Shown here: one piece after another, positions 48,858-58,041 of the stretch
How the letters are laid out: each line of letters opens with the position of its first letter
Numbering within the stretch: the first letter of the stretch is position 1
Assembly (NCBI RefSeq): GCF_000955905.1
Contig: NZ_CP011097.1
Span: 1,390,582-1,454,581 of the forward strand
Direction: 5' to 3'
DNA length: 64,000 nucleotides
From: Candidatus Nitrosotenuis cloacae
Lineage (GTDB): Archaea; Thermoproteota; Nitrososphaeria; Nitrososphaerales; Nitrosopumilaceae
Made by a program: the position numbers and the translations under genes
The notes under the pieces: generated by a model
Told to the model about the DNA's origin: nothing
Databases searched by the model: none
The model's input: the letters and a program-made list of their open reading frames with translations, nothing else

Positions 48858-49793
48858 ATGGGTAAATTTTCCAAAGTAGAGCCATCCTACATTTCAAAGG
48901 ATGGGTGTAGACTAGTCTGGGAGGGAATAGACGAGGATGATTCTGATGTTGTGGTACTAAACAAGGAGGAGCTGGATTCACTCACTGAGATACTATCAAA
49001 AAACTCTACAGGCAAAGTTGAGCTTGAGGACGAATTCAGTACAATTCTGATAAACACTGACATTATCCAGTTTCGACTAAAGGACTCTAAAATGCTAGAA
49101 GTAAAGACCAGTACCATGACAAAGGCCATATTAGAATACAAAAAGGTCCCACACGTACCAAAGCCAATCAAGATTTACCCAAAAGAGTTTCTCCCATCAA
49201 TCCAAATAGAAAAGGATGATTCCGAGAAAAAGCAGCTGGATGCAGTCCTAAAATCAAAAGCAAAAAAAAATATCTCGGAAACCGACCTGTTTAGAGTATT
49301 ATCCACTAGGCGCTCTACTAGAAACTTTGATTCCTCAAAAATAATAGAGCAATGGCAGGTAGACAAGATACTAGCAGCTGCCGATACCGCACCCACTGCT
49401 GGCAACTTTCAAGGCTTTGAGGTCTTTTATGTCAAAAACAAGGAGGTAAAAAGAAGACTAGTCGAGGCTGCAAACAACCAGCCATATGTGAATGCACCAG
49501 TTGTTTTGGTGTTTTGCATGGACCCAGCACGAGTAAAGATGAACTTTAGGCCAGAGATCTTGGCCAAATTCTCACTCCAGGACGCAACGCTGGCGGCTGC
49601 ATATTCCCAGCTTGCAGCATCCGCATTGGGATTGAGCTCAATTTGGATTGGCATGATCAATGAGGAAAAGGTTCAGCAGATTCTTCAAACAGAGCTGAGG
49701 CCATCATCGATTCTTTGCATTGGATATCCGCAAAAGAGTCGCCCCCCAAAGTCCAGACGAAAGCTAAAGGATTTGGTTCGAGTCATAGAATAA
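48858..49793 (+). CDS. Nitroreductase with N-terminal extension
   Basis: 311 residues. Residues 140-311 are a nitroreductase (LFRVLSTRRSTRNFDSS, ILAAADTAPTAGNFQGFEVFYVKN, SALGLSSIWIGMINEEKV). Residues 1-135 are a separate β-rich acidic domain (VVVLNKEELDSLTEILSKNSTGKVELEDEFSTILIN), not recognised. It follows the photolyase by 30 nt on the same strand and may belong to the same unit. Possibly a flavin or redox cofactor enzyme. Confidence 0.8.
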   Translation: MGKFSKVEPSYISKDGCRLVWEGIDEDDSDVVVLNKEELDSLTEILSKNSTGKVELEDEFSTILINTDIIQFRLKDSKMLEVKTSTMTKAILEYKKVPHVPKPIKIYPKEFLPSIQIEKDDSEKKQLDAVLKSKAKKNISETDLFRVLSTRRSTRNFDSSKIIEQWQVDKILAAADTAPTAGNFQGFEVFYVKNKEVKRRLVEAANNQPYVNAPVVLVFCMDPARVKMNFRPEILAKFSLQDATLAAAYSQLAASALGLSSIWIGMINEEKVQQILQTELRPSSILCIGYPQKSRPPKSRRKLKDLVRVIE

Positions 49794-50130
49794 ACTCGCC
49801 AATATTTGTCTTTGATATAATCATGCCAGGAAATGTCTTTTGTATGATTCTTGCCATATAACTCAGTGATATCTTTACACCATCTGTTTTTTCCGGATCG
49901 GTTCCAGGATATAGCCGGACGGTTGTCTTTTGCTCTTTTGCAAATATCTCAATTAAAAATTGCTGGTTTTTCTCATCGATTACTATGGTAGAGACTAGTG
50001 TGGATTTTTTGCTCTGAGATAAAAACAAATCATTGAGCTTGATTATGCATGGCTGTTTTGTCACAAACGGAACAAAGCTAGAATACAAAACACTCAGATC
50101 TATTGTCCCATCAAATACAATGTGAGGCAT
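49783..50130 (-). CDS. Hypothetical β-rich protein
   Basis: 115 residues, mainly β-strands with a central hydrophobic run (LVSTIVIDEKNQQFLIEIFAKEQKTTVRLYPG) and no Cys beyond one. The pattern is unlike any family I know. It is 1 nt downstream of a zinc-ribbon gene and overlaps the convergent nitroreductase gene by 11 nt. Confidence 0.65.
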   Translation of the reverse strand: MPHIVFDGTIDLSVLYSSFVPFVTKQPCIIKLNDLFLSQSKKSTLVSTIVIDEKNQQFLIEIFAKEQKTTVRLYPGTDPEKTDGVKISLSYMARIIQKTFPGMIISKTNIGEFIL

Positions 50131-50131
50131 C

Positions 50132-50323
50132 TTAATTCACGGATGGAGTTCTGTGCCTTGCCTTTGATCGCAGTCTTGAGCCACAACACGGACAGTTGAC
50201 TGTTTCAACCTGCAGATACAAAGAACAGTTAGTACATCTTTTCTGTCCCAGATCATATCGAAATCGATTTGCAGTTCGCTCTGCCTTGTAATCGGTGCAG
50301 ATCCCCTTGCACATTGTGGACAT
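50132..50323 (-). CDS. Zinc-ribbon protein, paralogue of 28520 and 61615
   Basis: 63 residues: CKGIC, KRCTNC and CPCCGSRLR, with the order and spacing of the family shared with 28520 and 61615. ATG 50323 is 24 nt after a TATA-like CTTAAATAAA. Unlike the 28520 copy it has only a short basic C-terminus. Probably RNA- or DNA-binding. Co-transcribed with the β-rich protein. Confidence 0.78.
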   Translation of the reverse strand: MSTMCKGICTDYKAERTANRFRYDLGQKRCTNCSLYLQVETVNCPCCGSRLRSKARHRTPSVN

Positions 50324-50460
50324 GGTGTAATTCGGGTTTGATTTTATTTAAGCGCGTGATAATTTTGTGCCCTAGTGCCAACCAAGCACAATGAGGAAAA
50401 ATTAGCACTAGATCATAATTTTATCACTAGTTTATATAACAAATTTGCAAAATCACATCA

Positions 50461-51219
50461 ATGAAACATCAACGCACCATTAAACTTGCAGTTTTGATCG
50501 TAGCAACTTGTTTGGTCTTTAGCGTTAGCATGTCTGCATATGCAGATGATACAAAAAAAATAAAGGACTCTAAAAAAGATTCCAAAAAAGACGCAAAAAA
50601 GGATACAAAAAAAGACACTAAGAAAGAAAAGAAAAAAACTGTAAAAAAGACAATCAAAAAAGAAGCAAAACCAACAGAAACAAAGCCAGTCACAGCAGAA
50701 CCGGTAGTTGTTCCAACAGTTGATCCAATGCAGGAGAAGCTAAATGCCTGCAAAGCAAAGGAGACACAACGAGAGCAATACGAATGTGAAAAAGCCCTAA
50801 AGGCAAGCCAAGGATCAGACGAGTTCAAATCAAAGGCAACTGCGACCACAATCGGCCCAGTCACATTCTATTATGCAGGCGCAACCGTTGAGAAAAGTGG
50901 CGGACAAGACATTGTAAACTTGAGATTCCTAGTTGAGAACACTGGCTCTAAAGAAAATGTCTCACTATACTGCACAGGTCCTGCGGTTTGTAACTATGAT
51001 ATTTCTGATGGCACTATCACATACAAGTACGCCTCGCAAGACTTTACCAACGGACAAATCGTGCTAAAGCCTGGAGCATCCAGGACCTTTAACATGCTGT
51101 TTGGTCCGGCAATTGGCTATGGCAGCTATGTAGAGTTTGAGTTTGATCCATCAAAGCAGTACACGTTTAATGTAAAAGAGCCGTGGGGTTCTGGAAGCAT
51201 TCCATTGAACCTAAAATAA
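50461..51219 (+). CDS. Secreted protein with Lys-rich linker
   Basis: 252 residues: signal peptide (1-29), a KKD/KKT-repeat linker (30-72), a Pro/Thr spacer, and a C-terminal β-sandwich (130-252) with one Cys pair (SLYCTGPAVCNYD). It resembles the linker architecture of the DsbA-like protein at 21666. The C-terminal domain is not recognised. A likely S-layer- or membrane-proximal protein. Confidence 0.8.
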   Translation: MKHQRTIKLAVLIVATCLVFSVSMSAYADDTKKIKDSKKDSKKDAKKDTKKDTKKEKKKTVKKTIKKEAKPTETKPVTAEPVVVPTVDPMQEKLNACKAKETQREQYECEKALKASQGSDEFKSKATATTIGPVTFYYAGATVEKSGGQDIVNLRFLVENTGSKENVSLYCTGPAVCNYDISDGTITYKYASQDFTNGQIVLKPGASRTFNMLFGPAIGYGSYVEFEFDPSKQYTFNVKEPWGSGSIPLNLK

Positions 51220-51239
51220 CCCCTTTTTCTTCTTAAATT

Positions 51240-51431
51240 ATGATATTTTCCGCACTCAGAACCGGCCTAGTGTTATTTGCATTTAGCGGCTTGATCTTTG
51301 GATTTATGATTACATATGAAGAAGTAGATGCTGCCAAGGCATCAAAGGTAAAGACTTGGAAATATGGTGCAAAGACAAAGGGAATTGTATGTGGCGACAA
51401 GCTCTGCTCTGAGAAATACAAATCACGATGA
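51240..51431 (+). CDS. Small exported Cys-containing protein
   Basis: 63 residues: a signal or anchor helix (5-25), then a Lys-rich tail with C-x4-C (GIVCGDKLCSEKY). It overlaps the methyltransferase start by 4 nt. This kind of short exported C-x4-C protein is common in thaumarchaea; function unknown. Confidence 0.65.
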   Translation: MIFSALRTGLVLFAFSGLIFGFMITYEEVDAAKASKVKTWKYGAKTKGIVCGDKLCSEKYKSR

Positions 51432-52264
51432 ACCAAAAGATCAGAGTAAATCCACTTGATGTCATATTGTGGAATGGCAGGCATTCCGGAAAAGATGTAG
51501 TAAACATCTACACCAAGTTCTCCCCAATGATGCAGATTGGAGCAGACACCAAGATGCTAAATTTCGGCTTGTGGAAAAATTCCACTACGCTACCTGATGC
51601 GCAAAAAGAAATGTCAGAATATGTCGCAGACTTTGGCGAGTTTTCTTTGGCAAGTAAGGTCTTGGATGTTGGTAGTGGATTTTGCATTCCAGCTACAATC
51701 TGGAAGGAGAGGTTTCCTCATCTGGAGGTATTTTGCCTTGATGTGAATTTTTCAGAGCTGAATAATGGCAGCAATCATGTGATATCGCAGATAAACTCGT
51801 CCTCAAATAATATTCCGTTTGCAGAAAAGTCATTTGATAGAATAATTGCGCTGGAATCTGCCCAGCACTTTGTTCCACTGGAGAGATTTTTCAGCGAGGC
51901 AAGACGAGTTTTATCAGATGATGGCAAGCTAATCCTGGCAATTCCGGTAACTAGGGACTCATCAGCACTAAAGCTTGGCATACTGAGTATTACGTGGCTC
52001 TCAAAGAAATACACAAAAGATCATGTGTTTAATGTCATAAAGCAGGCTGGATTTAGCCTCAAAAAGGAGGAATCCATTGGGGATTTGGTGTATGAGCCGT
52101 TTGCCAACTATTACATACAAAACAGAAAATCCCTCAAAGAAAGACTGGTCAGCACCTATTCTGGAAATGTAGAGAATCTGACCTTCAAGTCCATGAAAAA
52201 AATGAAGGAACTATCAGAGAAGAAAATAATCGATTACCTTTTACTTAGTTTGCAAAAAGACTAG
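51428..52264 (+). CDS. Class I SAM-dependent methyltransferase
   Basis: 278 residues with a Rossmann methyltransferase fold: VLDVGSGFCIPATIWKERFPHLEVFCLDVN (motif I, about 79-108), DRIIALESAQHFVPLERFFSEARRVLSDDGKLILAIPVTRD. The helical C-terminal part resembles gamma-tocopherol/sterol or cyclopropane-type methyltransferases. Substrate unknown. The ATG overlaps the small exported protein gene. Confidence 0.88.
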   Translation: MNQKIRVNPLDVILWNGRHSGKDVVNIYTKFSPMMQIGADTKMLNFGLWKNSTTLPDAQKEMSEYVADFGEFSLASKVLDVGSGFCIPATIWKERFPHLEVFCLDVNFSELNNGSNHVISQINSSSNNIPFAEKSFDRIIALESAQHFVPLERFFSEARRVLSDDGKLILAIPVTRDSSALKLGILSITWLSKKYTKDHVFNVIKQAGFSLKKEESIGDLVYEPFANYYIQNRKSLKERLVSTYSGNVENLTFKSMKKMKELSEKKIIDYLLLSLQKD

Positions 52265-53301
52265 CTGGTAATTTTTTGCGCAAATCTGACACCCAGTGCT
52301 CCCACCACGCCGCCAGATATTATCAAAAATGGTGCAACCAACGGTACGAGCTCAAAATAGATCTGAGATGTAAGACTTGGCCACATTAGCTTGTCTAGTG
52401 TAATCTCGTTGTACGTGTATGTTATCAGTGGATAATACAGAAAATAGAAAATGCTGCCAAAGATTGCACCAGCTAGCATGACATGTTTTGTGGTTTTTGA
52501 TCTTGACAATACATAGTCACCCAGTATGATGGGAATGATGTTTGCAAGGTAAAATGGTATGGTGTGGATTAGGGTGTGGTTTGGAATTACAGCACTTAGT
52601 GTCATTATTCCCAAATATGATGCGCCAACCAAAGACGCAACACCGAATCTTTTCTTTGAGAGAATTGCCGAGCTTGCCAAAATAACTGTGACCAAAAACG
52701 GATATGCCACAGCTGCAAAGCCTGCTGCAAATATCGGATTTGGGTTGAAATCAAAATAGTCTGTCTTTGAGAACGGCAACGAAAACGAATAGAACAATCC
52801 GGTTACTGAAAACCATACTGGAATCATAGAAACCACGATGATGAAGCGACTTGGCTTCTCCGATCCCTTCAAAAAGACCTTGGCGTTGGCCAAAGCCCCA
52901 ATGCTGGTTAGGCCCATGCCTGCAATCAGCACCAAATGAGGTGGGCTGAGCAATCCATCCAGCCCAAATGTGGAATGCCACACAAAGTCAATTGGCCCTG
53001 CCGCAAGCAGTGACGCAATACCTATTGTGGTAATTTTGATTCCCCTGCTGAATTGTGATGGTTTTTGTGACTTTTGCCAGCTAACAAAAAGCAGAGTAAA
53101 TCCCAACAAGGCAATGCCAACACCAGAATACAGCATTGCATGAGGCGGTGCAAAAAACGTCTCTGGCTTGTTTAGTATGTGGTTTGTAATGTCCCAGCTT
53201 CCACCGCTCGTTACCAGAATGATTCCAATACTTGTCACAATGTTTGCTATTTTGAATAATCGGGAATAGTCCAATGATGTACTAGTAAATTCTGGCTTCA
53301 T
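52261..53301 (-). CDS. Polytopic membrane protein with conserved His
   Basis: 346 residues with eight or more TM helices. Conserved-looking His and Trp occur in WDITNHI, APPHAMLY, IDFVWHSTFG and SPPHLVLIAG near helix ends, as in metal- or heme-binding membrane proteins. No transporter motif is recognised. Co-transcribed with the secreted protein at 53298 through an ATGA overlap. Confidence 0.75.
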   Translation of the reverse strand: MKPEFTSTSLDYSRLFKIANIVTSIGIILVTSGGSWDITNHILNKPETFFAPPHAMLYSGVGIALLGFTLLFVSWQKSQKPSQFSRGIKITTIGIASLLAAGPIDFVWHSTFGLDGLLSPPHLVLIAGMGLTSIGALANAKVFLKGSEKPSRFIIVVSMIPVWFSVTGLFYSFSLPFSKTDYFDFNPNPIFAAGFAAVAYPFLVTVILASSAILSKKRFGVASLVGASYLGIMTLSAVIPNHTLIHTIPFYLANIIPIILGDYVLSRSKTTKHVMLAGAIFGSIFYFLYYPLITYTYNEITLDKLMWPSLTSQIYFELVPLVAPFLIISGGVVGALGVRFAQKITS

Positions 53302-53870
53302 GGTATCACCATAACGGTATGTTCCAAGACGAATTCGTTTTGATGGTCTGTTGTACCATCAATTGGAAAGTGTGATAGTTCATTGATGTGCGGCATTGCA
53401 ACAGTCTTGGTGTATATGGTAAAGGCCCCTGTTGTGGTTGGCGTGATTTGTAAGGTCATGGAATGAGTCAGGCCTGGTTTTGCTGGCCTGTTGTATGCCT
53501 CAATGAATGGATATTTGGATGGTATCATGGTTTGCCCACCTGTATAGTCAGTTCCTATTTCTTGCTCTGGCAGGAATAATTTTGGCGATTGCAAAAAGTC
53601 ATATGATTTTATTTGTATGTTGTCCAGGTTTTGGTTTTGCGGAAACTCTACTGTTATTGTTTGCAAGTCTGCCTCCTCGCCATTGTTTGTAGCAGTTATG
53701 GAAAGATCAAAGAATTCGCCAAGGCGTATCTGTGATGCAGATAATGTTACATCGATTGATGGTTGTGGGGCTGCAACCGGAACGCCCTGATAGGTTTGCG
53801 GAAATACGGCAAAATTGAGCGCAAAATAGGCACCCATTACGCATGCAACAACCAAGTATAGTTTTTTCAA
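53298..53870 (-). CDS. Secreted β-sandwich protein
   Basis: 190 residues: an N-terminal anchor or signal (1-20) and a mature β-rich domain (DVTLSASQIRLGEFFDLSITATNNGEEADLQTITVEFPQ; TLQITPTTTGAFTIYTKTV), like an Ig-type or CARDB fold. A GTDYTGGQ loop and two late His (MPHINELSHFP) are notable. It probably partners the polytopic membrane protein at 52261. Function unknown. Confidence 0.72.
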   Translation of the reverse strand: MKKLYLVVACVMGAYFALNFAVFPQTYQGVPVAAPQPSIDVTLSASQIRLGEFFDLSITATNNGEEADLQTITVEFPQNQNLDNIQIKSYDFLQSPKLFLPEQEIGTDYTGGQTMIPSKYPFIEAYNRPAKPGLTHSMTLQITPTTTGAFTIYTKTVAMPHINELSHFPIDGTTDHQNEFVLEHTVMVIP

Positions 53871-53872
53871 TT

Positions 53873-54730
53873 TTATTTCTTTTCCAGATCTAAGAGTGCC
53901 TTTGCCTGCTTGTAGTGGACCTCGTCTATCATTTTGCCATCAACTACAGTAGCTCCCTTTCCTTTCTTTGTAGATTCCTCGTATATGGAACAGACCTTTC
54001 TTGCCCATTCCAGCTCAGACTTGTTTGGTGCAAACAATTCATGACAAATAATGATTTGATCAGGATGAATTATTGATTTGCCGGAATAGCCAAGGTTTTT
54101 TCCAATAATACAGTCTTGCTTTAGGCCTTCCAAGTCCTTGAGGTCCTGCCAAATTGCATCAATTACCAAAACGCCTGCTGCTCTTGCATCCAGCGGGATT
54201 TTTGCGCGTGAATATTTTGCACCCTCTGATTGTTTTGTGTATTCTATTCCCATGTCGTTTAGCAGATCAAATACGCCAAACACGACTGCCGGAATTCTCT
54301 TGCTGCTTTTTGCTATATGATATGTGTTGACCACGCCTTCAGCAGATTCTATTGATGGTATTACAAAAAGAGGCTTTAGCTTTCTTTTCTTCTCAAGGGA
54401 TTGGATGAGTTTGATGATTTTTCCTAGCTCCTTCGCATTATTGACTTTGGGTATTACAATTCCATCCAGTCCTTTTTGGATTATCTCGGAGAGATCATCT
54501 GGGATTTTGCCAGAGATTGGCGAATTTGTCCTAACATAGATGCTGGAAGAATACGAATCACGTGATTTTAGTGCGTCCCGGATTAGCTTGCGCGCATTTT
54601 TCTTCTCAGAGTCAGGCACGGAATCTTCCAAATCAAAGCAGACAATATCAGATTGTGAGGTCTTTGCTTTTTCTAAAAAGCGAGGATTGTTTCCAGGTAC
54701 AAATAAGAGGCTACGATAAAGCCTTGCCAA
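53873..54730 (-). CDS. CitE-like HpcH/HpaI-family lyase
   Basis: 285 residues of the citrate lyase β-subunit/malyl-CoA lyase family: RSLLFVPGNNPRFLEKA, DIVCFDLEDSVPDSEK, YVRTNSP, VIPSIESAEGV, GVFDLLNDMG, and KSIIHPDQI. Conserved acidic residues (DLEDS) bind Mg2+. These enzymes cleave or form acyl-CoA C-C bonds (malyl-CoA, citramalyl-CoA) and the substrate here is not readable. It precedes secreted proteins and follows the Zn-alcohol dehydrogenase by 4 nt. Confidence 0.9.
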   Translation of the reverse strand: MARLYRSLLFVPGNNPRFLEKAKTSQSDIVCFDLEDSVPDSEKKNARKLIRDALKSRDSYSSSIYVRTNSPISGKIPDDLSEIIQKGLDGIVIPKVNNAKELGKIIKLIQSLEKKRKLKPLFVIPSIESAEGVVNTYHIAKSSKRIPAVVFGVFDLLNDMGIEYTKQSEGAKYSRAKIPLDARAAGVLVIDAIWQDLKDLEGLKQDCIIGKNLGYSGKSIIHPDQIIICHELFAPNKSELEWARKVCSIYEESTKKGKGATVVDGKMIDEVHYKQAKALLDLEKK

Positions 54731-54734
54731 GAAT

Positions 54735-55811
54735 TTAGACGCCTTCAGGCTTCATCAGGATTTTGCCAAAGAACTTGCCTTGAACCATCTTTGTGTGGGC
54801 CTCTGCTGCTTGCTCAAATGGATAAATCGAGTCAATGACTGATTTAATTTTGCCTCTGCCCATCCAGTAGAAACCATCTTCTAGTTCTGCTCTTGTTCCC
54901 TGTGTGGAACCTAGGATGTTTGTTCCCTTGAAGAAGATTTGTCGAAGGTCTGTCTTTGCATCATAACCAGTTGTTGCGCCACAGGATACCAGTGTTGCAC
55001 CATACTTTAGTAGTGTAAGCTGTGGGTTCCAGTGAGTCTGACCAATGTGATCAAATGACACATCAATTCCTGGTGCTCCGCCTGTTGTTTTTGCAATTTC
55101 TTTTGAAATCTTGAATACTTCTTTGGTCCAGTCTTCTTTTCTGTGATCCACTGCATAGTCTGCACCTAGCTTCATACATTTTTCGAGTTTGTCGCCAGAC
55201 GCAGTAGCTATAACTGTGCATCCGTATAGTTTTGCTATCTGAATTCCAAATGAACCAACACCAGAGCCGCCACCCATGATTAGGACCAGTTGGCCTGGTT
55301 TGATTTTTGCTCTTCCAACCAGCATGTGCCATGATGTTTGGAGAGTCATTGATGCAGCAGCTGCATCATCAAATGATACGGTGTCTGGAATTTTTATGAC
55401 GTTTACTTCTGGTAAATGAACATATTCACAGTATGCACCCCAGAGTGGACCTGTTTGGAAGCCCCAAACTTGACGCTTTGTACAGTCAAATTCGCGACCA
55501 TCAGTGCAAGCCTTGCAAACTCGGCATGCCAGATTAGAGTGTGTAGCTACTCTGTCACCTACTTTGAGAGTTGTGACTTCTTCGCCTACTGCAGTGACTA
55601 CGCCTGCGGCATCAGAGCCCGAAATGTGTGGTAATGGAATTGCGATTGGGACACCTCTCATTCCCCAGATATCGTTATAGTTTAGAGCAGTTGAATGTAC
55701 CTTGAAAACAACTTCGTTTGGTTTTGGTTTTGGATCTGGTACTTCTTTTACTTTGAGTATTTTTGCATAATTATCGTCTGGTGCATATTCTTCATAGACT
55801 ACGCCCTTCAT
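54735..55811 (-). CDS. Zn-dependent alcohol dehydrogenase/enoyl reductase
   Basis: 358 residues of the medium-chain dehydrogenase superfamily: catalytic-domain GSDAAGVVTAVGEEV, structural zinc Cys in CRVCKACTDGREFDC, and nucleotide-binding VLIMGGGSGVGSFGIQIAKLYG. The quinone-reductase-type C-terminal pattern fits acryloyl/crotonyl-CoA reductase relatives. Such a reductase would serve the thaumarchaeal 3-hydroxypropionate/4-hydroxybutyrate cycle, but this is a guess. Adjacent lyase gene on the same strand. Confidence 0.88.
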   Translation of the reverse strand: MKGVVYEEYAPDDNYAKILKVKEVPDPKPKPNEVVFKVHSTALNYNDIWGMRGVPIAIPLPHISGSDAAGVVTAVGEEVTTLKVGDRVATHSNLACRVCKACTDGREFDCTKRQVWGFQTGPLWGAYCEYVHLPEVNVIKIPDTVSFDDAAAASMTLQTSWHMLVGRAKIKPGQLVLIMGGGSGVGSFGIQIAKLYGCTVIATASGDKLEKCMKLGADYAVDHRKEDWTKEVFKISKEIAKTTGGAPGIDVSFDHIGQTHWNPQLTLLKYGATLVSCGATTGYDAKTDLRQIFFKGTNILGSTQGTRAELEDGFYWMGRGKIKSVIDSIYPFEQAAEAHTKMVQGKFFGKILMKPEGV

Positions 55812-55852
55812 GAATTTGGGTCTTGCAAACCCCTAATTATATTTTGTTTGGG

Positions 55853-56128
55853 CTATCGTCGCTCTATTTTGAAATCACGTTTTGGCTGCTGGACAGAGAG
55901 CAGTATTTGCTTTAGCTGATCGTCAGTTATTTGCGATCGGAGCTTGCCCTGCGATGCCATGCCAATCAAATAATTCTCGACAACCCCTGCCAGCTCTGGC
56001 TTTACCATTCTAACATTGTTTAGTCTCAGTCTTGCCTCTGGGGATAATAGTTGCTTTAGAATCATGTCTTTTTGCGCCAGAATCTCTTCGTCGCTTGGTC
56101 GATTTGGATCGCCTTGATCGTAGCTCAA
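55853..56128 (-). CDS. PDCD5/TFAR19-family DNA-binding protein
   Basis: 91 residues: DEEILAQKDMILKQLLSPEARLRLNNVRMVKPELAGVVENYLIGMASQGKLRSQITDDQLKQILLSV, the conserved three-helix core of archaeal PDCD5 proteins, with a basic C-terminus. It follows the ribosomal protein S19e gene by about 9 nt, a common archaeal pairing. Confidence 0.9.
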   Translation of the reverse strand: MSYDQGDPNRPSDEEILAQKDMILKQLLSPEARLRLNNVRMVKPELAGVVENYLIGMASQGKLRSQITDDQLKQILLSVQQPKRDFKIERR

Positions 56129-56137
56129 AGGATATCA

Positions 56138-56590
56138 CTAGGAATAGATTTTGAGTAGTGGGTTTTGCACTGCAAGCTCATCCAGTATGTCAGATGCTAG
56201 TCGGTCTAGTTTCTTCATTCCGGCATGAGTAACCACTCTGCCTTTTCCTTGCACCTTTTCGACATAGCCTAGCTTTTCAAGCTCCTGAATTGCGTTTCTA
56301 ATGATTGCGCCGCCTGCATCCCTGTGGTGTGAGAATGCATATCCGACTGCCTTGGATCCGCCATAATCGATTCTAAGGTCGTTTACGCCGATTGGGCCGT
56401 GCAGGTATATCTTTCTAAATATGGATGCGCATCTTGTGTACCACCATTCCTTTTCTTGTGGAGGTCGTACTGCATGCGAGCCTGTTTTTACGTATGAGGC
56501 CCAGTCTGGTTTTCCGATATTTTCTGACTTGAGCAGTGATGCTAGTCTTGATATCAGAACATCTGCTGGTACATCATAGGCTTTTGCCAT
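56138..56590 (-). CDS. rps19e: 30S ribosomal protein S19e
   Basis: 150 residues: KAYDVPADVLISRLASLLK, PDWASYVKTGSHAVRPPQEKEWWYTRCASIFRKIYL, RVVTHAGMKKLDRLASDI. This is a typical eukaryote/archaeal S19e winged-helix ribosomal protein. It lies between the RNase P subunit and PDCD5 genes. Confidence 0.97.
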   Translation of the reverse strand: MAKAYDVPADVLISRLASLLKSENIGKPDWASYVKTGSHAVRPPQEKEWWYTRCASIFRKIYLHGPIGVNDLRIDYGGSKAVGYAFSHHRDAGGAIIRNAIQELEKLGYVEKVQGKGRVVTHAGMKKLDRLASDILDELAVQNPLLKIYS

Positions 56591-56621
56591 GTGAAAGTCA
56601 ACCTTTCAAATCGTCTTATAT

Positions 56622-56930
56622 TCATTTAGGTTGTACGATGACTTTGCGATACGTATGATTGCAAAACCGGCACGTTATCCTAATTGATTTTAGAGTCGAT
56701 CTGCCGACTCGGATTCTAGCATTTACACCAGGCGGAATGAATGACTTGCACTTTTTGCAGAACTGCATCCTAATGTCATATGGCAGTCGGACCCGGTACT
56801 TGGTACTGATTCTTTTTGCAAGGCTTGCCTGTTTTTGGGCAAGCTCGGGATCAGACAGAATGTTTGATTGGGCCTCTTTTAGTATGATTTGGATTCTCTC
56901 CAGCGCTATTTGTTTTGGGCTTGGCTTCAC
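56622..56930 (-). CDS. rnp4: RNase P protein component 4 (Rpp21)
   Basis: 102 residues: an N-terminal helical half and a C-terminal zinc ribbon with MQFCKKCKSFIPPGVNARIRVG and ITCRFCNHTYRKVIVQPK, the four Cys of archaeal Rpp21. It stabilises the catalytic RNase P RNA together with Rpp29. No RNase P RNA is present in this window. Confidence 0.93.
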   Translation of the reverse strand: MKPSPKQIALERIQIILKEAQSNILSDPELAQKQASLAKRISTKYRVRLPYDIRMQFCKKCKSFIPPGVNARIRVGRSTLKSIRITCRFCNHTYRKVIVQPK

Positions 56931-57012
56931 TGGTTTTTGATCATAACAATGTGTCTAAAAAATCGATCATATCTTAATATGACTGGGCCAAGCTTTTTTT
57001 AAAATCAGGCAA

Positions 57013-58041
57013 ATGCAAACAAAAATTCTCAGAGTAAATCCAAGAAATCCATCGATTTCTCAGATAAGGCAGGCAGCCAAGAAAATAAGATCAGGCAATG
57101 TGGTTGCATTTCCAACCGAAACAGTATATGGTTTGGGCGCAAACGCACTGGACTCTAAATCGGTGAGAAAAATATTTGCAGCCAAAGGCAGGCCATCAGA
57201 CAATCCACTCATAGTTCACATATTCGATATAGCAGAGATTGGAATTTTGGCAGACAACATACCAAACATGGCATATGATCTGATGGAGAGATTCTGGCCT
57301 GGACCATTAACTCTGGTATTGAAAAAATCAAAAATCGTTCCAAAAATAGTCACCGGTGGACTGGATACAGTCGCAATCAGGATGCCAAAAAACAAGATTG
57401 CTCAGGCAATAATAAGAGAGGCTAGCGTACCAGTTGCAGCCCCTTCTGCAAATGTTGCCGGCAGGCCCAGTCCCACCATGGCAAAACATGTCAGAGAGGA
57501 TCTTGCCGGAAAAATAAGTCTGATCATTGATGGTGGTCCAACCAAGATAGGAATCGAATCCACTGTGGTGGATTTGTCCAAAAAAACTCCAATGTTGCTA
57601 AGGCCTGGCAGTGTTACTCTAGAACAACTACAAGAAATAGTCGGAGCAGTAAAGATTCATCCAATCATATTTGGCAAAAAGACAAATACTATTCATCGCT
57701 CACCTGGAATGAAATACAGGCATTATTCCCCAAGCGCTAAAATAATTCTAGTAGAAGGCACAAAGGCAAAACAGAAAATCTCACAGTTATTGCACCAATA
57801 CAAAAGCCAGGGAATGCGAGTAGGCATACTAAGCATGGAGAAAAGCCACACAAAATCAGACCTGACCAGATTCATTGGCTCAAATCCCGATACGATTGCA
57901 GCAAATCTCTTCAAGTCATTTAGGGAATTTGATGAAAAGAAAATTGACATCATACTGGCACAGGGAATCAGCCAAAAGGGACTAGGCCTTGGAATAATGA
58001 ACCGCTTGGGAAAAGCAGCCTACAAAAAAATCAGGGCTTGA
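57013..58041 (+). CDS. tsaC: L-threonylcarbamoyladenylate synthase (TsaC/Sua5)
   Basis: 342 residues. The YrdC domain (1-205) shows VVAFPTETVYGLGANALD, PSDNPLIVHI, VPVAAPSANVAGRPSPT and IDGGPTKIGIESTVVDL. The C-terminal Sua5 domain has GMKYRHYSP. It makes the carbamoyl-adenylate used for t6A37 in tRNA. Its 3' end overlaps a minus-strand regulator by 11 nt. Confidence 0.96.
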   Translation: MQTKILRVNPRNPSISQIRQAAKKIRSGNVVAFPTETVYGLGANALDSKSVRKIFAAKGRPSDNPLIVHIFDIAEIGILADNIPNMAYDLMERFWPGPLTLVLKKSKIVPKIVTGGLDTVAIRMPKNKIAQAIIREASVPVAAPSANVAGRPSPTMAKHVREDLAGKISLIIDGGPTKIGIESTVVDLSKKTPMLLRPGSVTLEQLQEIVGAVKIHPIIFGKKTNTIHRSPGMKYRHYSPSAKIILVEGTKAKQKISQLLHQYKSQGMRVGILSMEKSHTKSDLTRFIGSNPDTIAANLFKSFREFDEKKIDIILAQGISQKGLGLGIMNRLGKAAYKKIRA